From: Brienomyrus brachyistius
Taxonomy: Eukaryota > Chordata > Actinopteri > Osteoglossiformes > Mormyridae
Length of the DNA stretch: 64,000 nucleotides
Direction: 5' to 3'
Assembly: GCF_023856365.1 (NCBI RefSeq)
Contig: NC_064542.1
Location: 22,477,838 to 22,541,837 of the forward strand
Below are positions 12,378-23,251 of this stretch, piece after piece. Each line of letters begins with the position of its first letter. The first letter of the stretch is position 1. A program made the translations under genes and the position numbers. The notes beneath the pieces were generated by a model. That model saw only the letters and a program-made list of their open reading frames with translations. It did no database searches and had not been told where the DNA came from.

Positions 12378-12672
12378 ACAGGTTTGTGATAATATGTTTG
12401 TGGGGACTGTCCATTTATTTGTATGGGGATCTCTGATCCCAACAATAACACCATTAACCCCTACCCAGTCTTAACCTTAACCATAAGTAACCAAACAAAA
12501 TACAAGACTTTGGCAGTATTAGTTTTTTGTGTGTAATCACAGAATTGTATAAAATTGAGTTTCCCCTTGTAGGGACCGAAAAAATGTCCCCACAAGGTCA
12601 AAATAACAGGTTTTTATCACATTGTGGGGACATTTGGTCCTTACAATGTAATATAAACATGCACACATCCAG
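12378..12672 (+). repeat. Dispersed GTGGGGAC-type repeat, copy 1
   Basis: This is the best-preserved of at least four copies in the window (others at 29527, 48719 and 61383). Shared landmarks in order are gtggggactgtccattt, a ttaacccctacccag stretch, aaacaaaatacaagac, ataaaattgag, and paired ccttgtggggac and gtccccacaaggt motifs that can fold back. It ends near aatgtaatataaac. It has no coding capacity. It is probably a non-autonomous DNA element, but the superfamily was not identified. Confidence 0.7.
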
Positions 12673-12697
12673 ATACGCACACAATGCTGTATATCCT

Positions 12698-12815
12698 ATG
12701 CATGTATTTATCTGTCTATCTGTCTGTCTGTGTGTGTAATCCATCTATCTACATCCATCAGTCCATCCATTTGAAAATCTATCAATGATAGACCAACAGA
12801 TGGATGGATGGATAA
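12698..12815. repeat. Degenerate tetranucleotide repeats
   Basis: Interrupted (TCTG)n, (ATCC)n and (GGAT)n stretches lie on both strands. They may be the eroded tail of an older SINE. Confidence 0.7.
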
Positions 12816-13084
12816 ACAGGACTGTATGGATACCTATCCTTGTATCCATGATAGAGATGGAAAGACAGATATCAGGCTTGGAAAGAGACAGATATCGCAA
12901 TAAAATCCATAGATATCTTCCACCCTGATGGATGCAGGGATGTTCTTAGGGTCTCAATACACCGGGGGCTTAGCCCAGCCAAGAAATCTTTAGGTGTTCA
13001 CATGGTAATTACACAATTTTCAGCTCTCAGTCCTCTACAACTTGGTGGGTTGACTAAATAATATAGAGATCTTTTTAAAGAATT

Positions 13085-14068
13085 TGTAGTTCATGACATG
13101 ACTAGTTAGTGAAATCAAAGTCCCATGTTTCAGTTAGAATGGCATTTATATGTTGTCAATCGTGGAGCTGGCTTTTTCCTAATAACAATGTAAAACTTTG
13201 GATAGAATAAAATATCTACTTGTAATGCATTATTGGTACGTTTTTGAATAATGTATTCGTATTCAGGTGCATCCCCATACTATGTAAAGCGCTCATTTTC
13301 ATGCCACAAAAACATTATTTACTGATGAAATTAAATGATGCCTTGCTGCATTCTGTCCACGAAAGCATAAAGACATCAAAAGGAATGTTTCATTTTGTGC
13401 ACAGAATTGATATAAGCCTATCATTTTGTGGACAGAAGAAAGTAATGTTTTGGTCGAAATGCATTTTGTAAATGATACGCAATCATTTCATGGACATTGT
13501 GAATTAAGGAAAATCATTTTGTTAGCAAAAATTCTTGAATTATGCACAGTCATTTCGTGGATGAAACTGATTCCGTGGAATCACGAAATGCATCTTGTCT
13601 TCTGCTGAGCCACAAGAGGTACGTAGCAGACGCACGCCCGTGGGGGGAGTGATGCCTTCCAATGATCAGAAAGTCGAGCTCCGGCTTTGATTTTGCCGAC
13701 CGGTGTAATTACGTACAACTCCTATTTACATAGAATAAATATTAAAATAATTCCCGGGCTCATACTTTTACTGATGTATGTACTCCTTAGTGTCACTAAT
13801 TTCTTTTCATTACATTTAAAATATTTTTAAGCCGAGCCAATGAATGTTCTTGGCGCTGATTCCTTCCAATTGTAGACTATGTTACCGTGCCAATTCCCCC
13901 AGAATAATACTGTCTCCGATAGCTCAGACGAGACAGGCTGGGTAGATTGCACAAAAAATGCAACAATAAAATGATGAATATCAGCGGATTAACGCAACAA
14001 GTCACAAACTGTTTGCAGATACTCATAGAACCACCGGTGGTGCAAATTAATAATGGAACTACAGTTAA
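13085..14068 (+). repeat. Left arm of a giant inverted repeat
   Basis: About 984 bp pairs with 14767-15750 in opposite orientation. Matching blocks run along the whole arm. Outer landmarks are gaaatcaaagtcccatgttt and gaatggcatttatatgttgt. A middle block is gtacgtagcagacgcacgcc. Inner landmarks are gccgagccaatgaa and aatgcaacaataaaatg. The arms are diverged, with many substitutions and small gaps, so it is not a recent inversion or an assembly mirror. At 13390-13600 the arm carries repeated cattttgtggac-like motifs. No transposase or other known protein is encoded in it. Confidence 0.85.
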
Positions 14069-14766
14069 TGGACCCAGTTTGTAGAGTGTTCATGGGGACA
14101 ACTAGAAGAGGACAGTCACTAGTCAACTGCCCATCGTAAAGAGGGTTCTTGTTATGCTCCTAATCAGCCAGTGATTACTCTTTTTGACATTTAAACAGAG
14201 TTGTCAATTTTTGTCAGCTGGATAGTGAGATTTTCAATTCGAGACAAGTCTGCACATACATGCACATGCATTTCTTTGTACGTAACAGTTTAATAACCTT
14301 GTAAATAGTCTGCAGGGTTTGCAAACTGCACTTTAGATCGCTTTAGATCGTAATAATACAGATTTACCGTAAGATTTCTGGCATGAGCGTGAGAATCTGA
14401 ATGCCAGATGCATGAGAGTTGGCAACCCTGATTAAAATACATGGGCTTGGTTTTCAAAGTTTTCTGTGAAATGATGTCAGCTAAAATGGGTCACTTTAAA
14501 ACCTGTGAAAACAGGAGCATGATTCATTCATGTCAAACCTCTTTTATTGTTTTACATAAAAAATGCGATGATGAATGAAAGTGTATGCAAAAGTTCAAAC
14601 GAGGAGACCTAATGAATGCCAGCGTGTCCAATTACATTGGTCCAGACTTTATATATAAGGAATAAGTCTAACCTGCTTCTTTGCTGTTACAGCTATTAGG
14701 TTCATTAACCAGCAACTGTCCTGTCCTGTCCTGCCTGCCTGCCCCCCAAACACTCTGCAGACGAGG
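14069..14766. other. Spacer of the giant inverted repeat
   Basis: This 698-bp single-copy sequence between the arms has no credible reading frame or known repeat. A short direct duplication of the decamer ctttagatcg occurs near 14331-14350. Confidence 0.6.
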
Positions 14767-15750
14767 TTGACTGTAGATCTATTGCCAATTCGTTACATCA
14801 GTGATTCCACGAGGATCAGCAGACAGTCTGTGACTCCTTGTGTTAATCCATTCATATTTACCATTTTATTGTTGCATTGTACAAATCTTTCATTGGCTCG
14901 CCTTAAAGATATAAAAAATGTAATGATACTAATGAGTACATACGACAGTATGAGCCCAGGAGTTATTTGTATATTTATTACATTTAAATGCAAGTTAAAC
15001 GAAATTACACCGGTCGGCAAAATCGAAGCCGGAGCTCGACTTTCTGCTCATTGGAAGGCATCACTCCCCCCGCGGGCGTGCGTCTGCTACGTACCTCTTG
15101 TGGTTCAGCAGAAGACAAGCGGCCTTTTGTGACTCAACAGAAGACAAAATGAATTTCGTGATTCCACAGAATCAATTTTGCCCATGAAATGACTGTGTAT
15201 AATTCACGAAATGCATTTTGCCCACAAAATTATTTTCTTTAATTCACAAAATGATTTCGTCCATGAAATGATTGCGTATCATTTGCAAAATGCAAAATTT
15301 CGACCACAAAATTACTTTTTTTCCAGCAAATGCAAACTGCTGATATCAATTCTGCGCACAAAATGAAACATTCCTTTTGATTTATGTTCACAAAAGAAAG
15401 TTAAGTCCTTATGCTTTTGTGGAGCAAATGCAGCAAAGCATTACTTGATTTCAACATTAAATAATGCTTTTGTGGCACGTAAATGAGATCTTGACACTCG
15501 GTACCCATAGGATAGGGATGCACCTGAATACTAATAAAATATTCAGAAACGCACAGATAATGCATTGTAAATAGATATTTTCTATCCAAAGTTTTCCGTT
15601 ATTATTTGGAAAAAGCCAGCTCCACGACTGACGTGTCCATTTCTTCATCGATTCATATCACTGTGGATGACCACAACATATAAATGCCATTCTGACTGAA
15701 ACATGGGACTTTGATTTCACTAACTTTGATAGTCACTTTATGAACTGCAC
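14767..15750 (-). repeat. Right arm of a giant inverted repeat
   Basis: Reverse complement of 13085-14068. It includes ttacaccggtcggcaaaatc and gtgcgtctgctacgtacctc, the mirror of the middle block of the left arm, and the motif family cattttgtccac at 15190-15470. The matching ends of both arms fall at equal distances, giving arms of about equal length. The architecture resembles a foldback-type DNA element, but no superfamily signature was recognised at the termini. Confidence 0.85.
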
Positions 15751-15755
15751 ATTAT

Positions 15756-16020
15756 CATTCATGAAAAGCATTTCGTCCACAAAATGATTTTCTTTAATTC
15801 ATGAAATGCATTTTGTCCAGAAAATGACTTTCTTTCATTTACGAATTGCATTTTGACCAAAAAAAATTACTTTCTTCTGTCCACGTAATGCAAAAGTGCT
15901 GATACCAATTATGTGCACAAAAGGAAACATTCCTTTTGATTTCTTTGCACAAAAGAAAGTTAAGTCTTTATGCTTTTGTGGACAAAATGCAGCAAGCCAT
16001 TACGTGATTTCATCATTAAA
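15756..16020 (-). repeat. Third copy of the right-arm motif block
   Basis: Direct repeat of about 15190-15470. It shares the order cattttgtccac, gattttctttaattc, aacattccttttgatt and aagaaagttaagtc, and the ending tttcatcattaaataat. It lies immediately outside the right arm, so the locus has two copies in one orientation and one in the other. Confidence 0.8.
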
Positions 16021-16064
16021 TAATCATTAAAACTTTATTTGTGTTATACATAACAACATTTGCA

Positions 16065-17194
16065 CACTACATGGACAAAAGTACTGAGACATACCTCTTT
16101 ATCATTGAATTCAAATGTTTCATTCAGACCCATCGCTACAGGTGCATAAAATAAAGCACGTAGCCATGCAGTCAGGTTTTTGAAAGAACAGGTCGTTCTG
16201 AAGATCTGTTCTGGACAATTCAAAACTGCTATGACAGAAAGTCATCTTCACGATGAGTTGGTTCATGAAATTTCTTCGCCGCTAGGTATTCCAAGGTCAA
16301 CTGTAAGCGGTATTATTGTAAAGCGGAAGTGTTTAGGAACAACATAAACTCAGCCATGAAGTGGCAGGCCACGCAGAGTCACAGAGCAGGATCGCTGAGT
16401 CCGGAGGCACATACTGCATAATAACAATCTGCAGAGTTCTAAACTTGCTCTGGCATTAACCCCAGCACAAAAACTCTGTTCCAGGAGCTTCATGGAATGG
16501 GCTTCCATGGCCGAGCAGCTGCATGCAAACCTCACATCGCAAAGCGCAGTGCCAAGCTTTGGAGGGACTGGTGTAACGCATGCTGCCACTGGTCTCTGGA
16601 GTAGCAGAAACCTGGTCTGTGGAGTGAAGAATCACGCTTCTTTGTCTGTCCATCTGATGGATGTGTCTGGGTTTGGTAGAAGCCAGGAGAACATTACCTG
16701 CCTGAATGCATTGTGCCACCTGTAAAGTCTGTTGGGCTGGGCTCCTTTCTTCCAGTGAATGGAACTCTTAATGCTTCAGCATACCAAGACATTCTGAACA
16801 ATTCTATGCTTCCAACTTTGTGGAAACAGTTCAGGGAAGACCCTTTTCTGTTTCACTATGACTGTACCCCAGTGCACAAAGAGGTGGTTAGATGAGTTTG
16901 GTGTTGAGGAACTTGACTGGTCCAAACAGAGCTCTGACCTCAACCCTATCAAACACCTCTGGAATGAACTAGAATGTAGATTGTGAGCCAGGCCTTCACA
17001 TCCAACATCAGTGCCTGACCTCACAAATGCTTTTCTGTTCGAATGGGCAAAAATTACCATAGAAATACTCCGAAATCTTGTGGAAAGCCTTCCCAGAAGA
17101 GTGGCAGCTGTTATAGCTGCAAACAGAAGACCGATTCCATATTGATGCCCTTGTATTTAGAATGGGATGTCCCAATACTTATATCTATATAGTG
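16065..17194 (+). pseudogene. Decayed Tc1/mariner transposon with transposase relic
   Basis: The element is bounded by inverted termini cactacatggacaaaagta on the left and the complementary tacttatatctatatagtg on the right. It is followed by TA at 17195-17196 (the left TA has become CA), consistent with TA target duplication. The 1.13 kb length is slightly under the family's usual 1.2-1.3 kb. The transposase frame is broken. Recognisable pieces in order are a helix-turn-helix segment at about 16220-16330, a part with HASLSVHLMDVSGFGR at about 16630-16680, a VNGTLNASAYQDIL segment at about 16755-16795, and a DPFLFHYDCTPVHK block at about 16840-16880. The SDLNPIKHLWNELE-like part of the DDE region and an LVESLP-like C-terminus then lie in another frame to about 17110. 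Several frameshifts and stops make it inactive. The family call is firm. Confidence 0.85.
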
Positions 17195-17215
17195 TATGTT
17201 GATTGTATAAAAATA

Positions 17216-17576
17216 TCCATCCATCCTCCCATTTTCCAAACCGCTTATCCTACAGCGTCACGGGGGGTCCGGAGCCTATCCCGGAAGCAATGGGCACGAG
17301 GCAGGGAACAACCCAGGATGGGGGGCCAGCCCATCACAGGGCACACTCACATACCATTCACTCACACATGCACACCTACGGGCAATTTAGCAAGTCCAAT
17401 TAGCCTCAGCATGTCTTTGGACTGTGGGGGGAAACCGGAGTACCCGGAGGAAACCCCACGATGGCATGGGGAGAACATGCAAACTCCACACACATGTGAC
17501 CCAGGTAGAGACTCGAACCCGGGACCCAGAGGTGTGAGGTGACAGTGATAACCACTGCACCACCATGCCGCCCCTC
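17216..17576 (-). mobile_element. V-SINE, near full length, with 11-bp target duplication
   Basis: The minus strand reads from a tRNA-like head (ending near 17575, with gtggtgcagtgg) through the conserved core to a (GGAT)n tail at 17216. The flanks gtataaaaata (17205-17215) and gtataaacata (17577-17587) match at 10 of 11 positions, consistent with a LINE-type target-primed insertion. It lies about 20 bp beyond the right end of the Tc1 element. Confidence 0.88.
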
Positions 17577-17719
17577 GTATAAACATATGATTAATCTAAT
17601 TGAAATATTTTTTTTAACTTTTAAAGTTAAAGACTAAAATTTGTTTGGTTGGGCCCTTCTCTCCCCTTTTAACCCAGTTAAGAGTAACCAGTTACTCATT
17701 TCTTTAGAGTGGTTGAACA

Positions 17720-17830
17720 GACACATGAAACGATGCTTTACTTGCCATCTGTACAAGTACATCGGGAAGTGTTCGTTTCCACACATCCCATCTTACATTC
17801 CTTTTTAAGGCACACTGCTCCCTACCAAGA
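17720..17830 (-). mobile_element. SINE 3' tail fragment
   Basis: On the minus strand it contains acttgtacagatggcaagta followed by aagcatcgtttc. This is the same terminal module as the tail at 29229-29310 and the ends of the SINEs at 35247 and 49105. The tRNA head is missing. Confidence 0.55.
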
Positions 17831-18644
17831 CATATTGTTACAATGGTTTTGCTACTTCTCTGTTCACTTGCTTTCTGCTCTCTTCCTTTTTTGGTGCTCA
17901 GGTGCTCCTGATTACTACCAGCATACAGGTTTGGCCTGTTAGTAGAGGGGAGAATGAATGGCTGGTTTGGGGAGCACTTACTCTTTCCTTTTTGTTTGGT
18001 TCATTGGGTGCTGGGAGCCGTTCCGAAGCCGTATTCAGTTACAATAAACAAAAATTTATCTGAGCGGCCGTTAGTTTTATTTGAGCAATCTTATAAATTT
18101 CTGGATACAATCTGAAGCGTTTGCCTTGAGACATATGTGTGCTGTCCCAGCATAAATGATACTCCCTTTTGGGTCTCAGGATGCCTCTTTATTTCTTATG
18201 AACCCCGAAACCATTTGTTTTGTAACAAATGGGGGCTTGTCTGGGATTAGAGCAAAACAAATTGCTTTATAAGTTATAATTTTTGTAGGAGCATTCCCTT
18301 TTTCTTTTTGTTGTCACGACATCCCATGATTAGTCACCTGGTGAGTAGTGAACTAGTTAGTTTCTTATTTGGTCTTTTTCATGTTTGCTGCGATACGCTT
18401 TGCTTCATTGCCGTCATTTGACATTTCAAGTTTGCCTACTCTGGGGCTAGACACTAAAGGCTACCAGAGTATTGAATTGTCACATCAGTAATGTTTTTGT
18501 TTGCCAAGGAATTAAATCAGTGGTAATCAGCCACTTAAATGAGTTCAATTTTCCATACCTTCCTTATTGGAGAGTTTCACTTTCCTGATTGCCTGATTGA
18601 TACTTTCTCATCTGTGAGGAGAATTAGTTTGACTTTTTTTAAGT
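17831..18644. other. Unique sequence, nothing recognised
   Basis: T-rich on the plus strand. No supported element or coding segment. Confidence 0.3.
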
Positions 18645-18845
18645 TAAAATAAAACATTTAGAGGTAAAAATAAGGCTTGGGGTCTGAGCACAAGCCCAGC
18701 TGCCAATCCAGTATTTTTTTGTAGGGTTCAGGGCCTTTCTCAAGGACCCAATCGAGACGCGGCTACTCTGCCAAGCATGGGATTTGAGGCAGCAATCATC
18801 CGGTCACAGGCAGAAAAACCTAAACCACCAAGCCACACACTACCT
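18645..18845 (-). mobile_element. tRNA-derived SINE, degraded
   Basis: The complement of gggatttgaggcagcaatca at about 18779 is a worn B box. The shared body module ggcctttctcaaggaccca lies upstream on the plus strand. This is the same broad family as the element at 7410. Confidence 0.5.
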
Positions 18846-20094
18846 CCTGTGACAGATAAGCTGGTTAAATGATGGAGACAGAGAAACCCCACTTAGCAAA
18901 TACAGTACTTAGTCCTCACAGGTCAAGCTATGACAATAAGGGCTTTGACCGCCAACAGACCCTGTAGCCCCTCAAGATTCTCCCCAAGGGACTCACTCAT
19001 TCCTCTAATTAGAGGCAATTCCACAGTTAACGACAGCCTTCAGGTCAGCCGTGATTGCCCTGCTGCTGAAGACTGAAGCTGTTAATTAATAATTTACCTC
19101 ACTTCCCTAAAGCAGTGAAACTGAAATGGCATGCCAGATTAGACCGATCGAATACGGACACACACGGAGCCAAAAATCCACCGGAACTGGAGACTAGATC
19201 ACTCCAGCAGCCGGCCTGCATTTGTTTTCACAGCCTCGAGCTGTTCCATGTGCACTGACAACGGTGTGCCGGTTTGCCAGGCAGCTTCTATTTCATCTCT
19301 CGGTCGTCTTCCGTGGGGCATGGGGCCCTTTGATGAGCAAAGGCTCATGGGATTGCAGCAATGGAGCCCGGCGATGACTGTTGATTTCCAAGCAATCACC
19401 TGAAGCTCCCCGTGTTGCAGATTTTTGGCAAAGCACGTCACAATGAGATCTTCAAAACAACAAAATATGCCTCTTGTGAGGCAGATGAAAGTGATGCACT
19501 GCATTTAAATGGAAGCACAATCCGATATTTAATTTTTTTATGGTCTCATATTTCCGAAAAGACTCTTTGCTATCACGACTATTTATGAGGCTTCTGGGTT
19601 TGTAGGGTACAAATTGGTGTTTCACTAAAGTCCTCCATTTTGCAGGCAAGTCGTTCATATAAATATAGTTGTAAAATATTCTCATTGAGTAAACCGTCTC
19701 ATTCACTCTATCTTAATATTCCTTGCAGTTTGTCCATCTCCTGTGACCCGACTGCTCACAGCTACATTGCTAAACTGTGCACCAGAAATGTTTTGAATTG
19801 TAATGAACAAGCATCTGAACGTTTTGAATCACACACGGATATGTTACTTTTAGATCTTCATCATGAGCAGACTGGGAAATTAGGTTATGCAACTCAGTAT
19901 AGAATGATAATACGCCAACCTTATGAATGCACAGTACACATTCCTGAAGAGAGCTAAAATACTCCAGTCTCATAGATACAGAGCTTCACTGGACAGAACC
20001 TCATAAACACAAAATATATTTGACTGGTCAAAGCAGTAATACTCCAATATCATAAATTCACAGCACACTACTGTATTCTGTATTTGTCAGGGTT
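18846..20094. other. Unique sequence, nothing recognised
   Basis: No repeat family or credible exon. Reading frames of about 100 codons at 19199-19504 and 19640-19957 carry no known motif. Confidence 0.3.
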
Positions 20095-20810
20095 GGTGCC
20101 TGTCCATCCCTGTCCTATACGTTCGATCTCCGTTTAGCCAGCAGGCGTTGCTGGCCACCCGACTCCCTCTGTCATTGTCCCTAGTGACTGCCTAGTTGCC
20201 ATGTTCCTCGGGCTGCCGCGTAGCTCAGAGCATGTGGCAGCAAAGCTATAACACTGCCGTCGTGGGTTTGAGGCCAGCCACGTTTTCTTTTGTATTTTCT
20301 AGATTCGTAGTTGTTTATTGTATTTGTCTCTGGTTTAACTCTGTTCTGCTTGTGTTGTGGTCCTCTTTGTCTTCGCCCTCAGATATGTGTCAATATCCTT
20401 AGTGTTTATTTCCTGGTATGTAGTTTCCTAGTTTTAGGTATTAAGCTCCCAAGATACTGTGTGTGTTAATTGTTAGTTAAGTTTCTCCATCTGTGGCCGG
20501 TTTCCCTGTGCTGTGCTCATTAGTTAATTGTGTTAATGACACACACCTGCCTTTTGTTAATCTCATTTTTTTGTGTATTTAAGTCATGCCTTTGTCCTGC
20601 TCCTCAGTCTACCATTATGAATGTTGATTAGTGTTTGTGCCTCTATTCCACTGTGGTTTTTGCTTAGTTTCTTAGTTATGCATTATTTTACAGTAGTTAA
20701 TTCAGTTTTTTTTTGTCCCTTCATGGTCCTTTTGTTTGTAGTGTTAATCTGTGTCCAATTTTTTATTTATTTTTATTCCTGTGTACTGATTGATGTTGAT
20801 TATCACAACA
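20095..20810 (+). mobile_element. Candidate solo LTR (Gypsy-like)
   Basis: The block begins tgtcagggttgg and ends atcacaaca, compatible with TG...CA termini. It is strongly T-rich on the plus strand and contains a TATA-like gtgtatttaagtc near 20573, followed by a ctcctcagtc-type stretch, the usual promoter layout of fish Gypsy LTRs. No internal gag or pol sequence adjoins it and no target duplication is evident, so both ends are provisional. Confidence 0.4.
20213..20285 (+). repeat. tRNA-like polymerase III promoter segment
   Basis: An A-box-like tagctcagagc at 20221-20231 and a B-box-like ggtttgaggcc at 20265-20275 are spaced as in a tRNA gene. The flanks do not close a full cloverleaf by eye, so a SINE head or tRNA fragment is more likely than a functional tRNA gene. 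Confidence 0.45.
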
Positions 20811-21105
20811 TGCAAGATGAAGGACTTGAGGGCAGGCACTGTATCAAAACAAAACAGTTTATTGAACTCAAAGAATATAGACTGGAAATAAAAAGGTATT
20901 GTGAGGGATCAAAAATGGGAGGAACGGAACAAGGAAGGGCACAGGCAGTGAGAGGGTTCGACATCAATGACAAGACTGGGAAGCATGTATATACGGGGCT
21001 ACCAAGGGAACTAACGAGAGGCAACTGGGAGTGATTAACACGAGGGTTAGGAATGAGAGGAAGTTGAGGGATAGGTGTTGCTTGTTAGGGTCATGACCTA
21101 TACAT
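20811..21105 (-). repeat. Fish-type repeat following the candidate LTR
   Basis: It begins with the module gggcaggcactgtatcaaaa followed by acagtttattgaac and ends near gggtcatgacc. Modules of this type recur in fish genomes, but the family is not named here. It may be part of the same LTR-related insertion. Confidence 0.35.
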
Positions 21106-22018
21106 TTTCTTGGTTTTATTCCAATTAATTTTATAAAGGGACTTCTGGAAATGTGCTCTATACATTGATCATTATTGTTGTAGTTGTTGTTATAAATGAC
21201 AAATAAAGAATCTCGAATATAGAACCTGAAACCAGTTCTTATGTTATCTTAAGCCCCTAGTATGATCAATTGGGTTTAAACTTGAAAGTCCTTGTCCATA
21301 ATATGATTTTAAAGGACCGCTACCATTCAAAGCACTTCATTAAAACTGCACCTGAAAACCCAAACTACAGCCTTGAATTGCGGCAATGGTCTGTCCTTCC
21401 AGTCCGTCAGGTATCTCGGCCCATGGGTCACGACAGTACATTTCCAAAGTGCTTCTGCCGCTTACCACATGGAGAAAAGGCAAAACTAGCCTTTCCAAAA
21501 GTGAATTGATGTCTTTCTGGCACTGCAGGCAGGCAGGCTGTCAAAAGAATGAAAGTTCTCCATGAATCCATTCAGGAACAATAAGTTTTGAAATAAATTT
21601 AAATTAGGGGAAAAATGTCCTTCAATGTGTTAAATATTCATTTATGGTGACAGGTGGAGCACATTTTGGCTGCAGTTTCCCTGCCAGCTAATCTTTCTAG
21701 TTCAGTTTGTTTATTCTGGGTGTTAGAAGCATTCACAAGTTTGGAGTCTCGTTCTTCTCTTTGGATGTAGGGCTCCGGTGGTAGTGGGGGGGGGATGGTT
21801 GTGCCTGGAATCAAGGAAGTATGAAAAGAGAAAGAAAATAAGAAAACATGTATTTGTTGCCGGGATACAAGAGACCAGGCTTATGCAGGTTCTTAATTCA
21901 CAGATGATCATAATTGGTTCCATCCCAGATTAGTTTGAAACTCATTTTAGTTAGAAAAAGACTGTCATTGCCATACTTCATGCCTCATTTGGATCTCCTG
22001 TAGTCCCCTTATTGGGGA
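21106..22018. other. Unique sequence, nothing recognised
   Basis: No supported element or exon. Confidence 0.3.
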
Positions 22019-22110
22019 GGTGGTGTGTAGCTCAACAGGCCGGGATTCTGCAATTGGAAGGTTACCATTTCAAATCCCTTGAGAAAGGCCCTTAACCCCA
22101 GATGCACCAG
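22019..22110 (+). mobile_element. tRNA-SINE head fragment
   Basis: A-box-like gtgtagctcaacagg and a B-box-like ggttaccatttcaaatccc are followed by the shared body start gagaaaggccctta. It is truncated after about 90 bp. Confidence 0.5.
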
Positions 22111-22640
22111 GGACTGACTGCTTGCTCAATGTCTCTGTGGAAAAAGCATCTGATAGTTTTACTGACATTTAGTTATCAGTGGATGCTGAATATATTCTCC
22201 TTCCAGGTAAGGTGTGGCAAATACTGGGCTGTAGTGTTTTTGATCATCTCTGAAAATATGAACATAAATAATTTCATATCACATTCAAACATGCTGACTG
22301 TGAAATGTACAGTATAACACTAAATAAAATGGACTGACACTTCATTGAATGCTGTAGTTTTTTCAAGTTGTTTGTGTCTCACTGATCACATGCTGAAACA
22401 CAGAGTGGCTCCTGCATGGGAGCCTGATAGATGAAGTCAGTGTGTTCTGCTTAACTTCAGCTCTATAAAATCTGATTCGCTCAGTTCACTTGGAATGAAA
22501 GTGTGAAATAATCAAAAACTGACTTGACCCTAGTTAGACTTTTTTTCACCCTGGAAATGCGACGGAATTCCTCATGGTGAAGCAATTTAATCCTGTTTCT
22601 TTTTCATTGTAAACAAGACTTCACCTCAATCAGACACATG
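22111..22640. other. Unique sequence, nothing recognised
   Basis: No supported element or exon. Confidence 0.3.
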
Positions 22641-23251
22641 CAGTTCTGCTAAGAATTATTGGCACTCATCGGTTGTAAGTGTAGAACGCAGAATGTCTTC
22701 GGAAATAAATGCAAATGAACCAATTTTGCTTCAGATTGCTTCTGGTGCCTTAGCGCATCAGAACTGCTATTATGGAAAAGAAAAAAATATTCCAGAGTGG
22801 TGGCCAAGTAAAAGATGCCCTGGCCAGCGATGAGGCATGACCTAATTCCCATTGAAAACCTCTGCAGACAACTAAAATCTACTATTGCAAAAAGGACTCC
22901 AGCAAACTTGGAAGAGCTTGAATGCATAGCAATGGAAGAGCAGCAGACACTACCAGCAGATGGATGCAAGAAGCTTATAGATGCTACAAGAGAAGTTAAG
23001 AAGCTGTCATTGTTGCCAAAGTTTCTGTGACCAGAGATTAGTGAAGGGCGCCAATAACCGTGTCCAGTCTACATTTTATGTCTATATATTTTGTTTCACT
23101 ATATGACAGCTTTTTTGTTGTTATTTAAGAACTTTGGACATTTTATTTTAAATTCTCAGTATATAAAATTGGTTAATTTGCATTTATTTCTGAAGATATT
23201 CTACATTTTGTACTTACAATTGACAGGTGCCGATAATTCTGACCAGGACTG
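22641..23251 (+). pseudogene. Internally deleted Tc1-like transposon
   Basis: Inverted ends pair cagttctgctaagaattatt and ggcac on the left with gtgccgataattctgaccag and gactg on the right. Subterminal blocks aaataaatgcaaatgaacc and ggttaatttgcatttatttc extend the inverted repeat past 100 bp, as in Tc1 elements with long terminal repeats. Inside, only the transposase C-terminus remains. It contains a HDLIPIENLCRQLKSTIAKR segment and then EELECIAMEEQQTL at about 22830-22945, running into a stop at 23028. The N-terminal DNA-binding part and the first catalytic residues are deleted. The right side is followed by TA, while the left TA is not recognisable. The copy is dead. Confidence 0.8.

Noticed and set aside
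16492..16895. Two plus-strand frames that look like separate small genes
   Set aside because: They are frameshifted pieces of the Tc1 transposase relic.
20213..20285. Functional tRNA gene
   Set aside because: A and B boxes are present, but the acceptor and anticodon stems do not close by eye.
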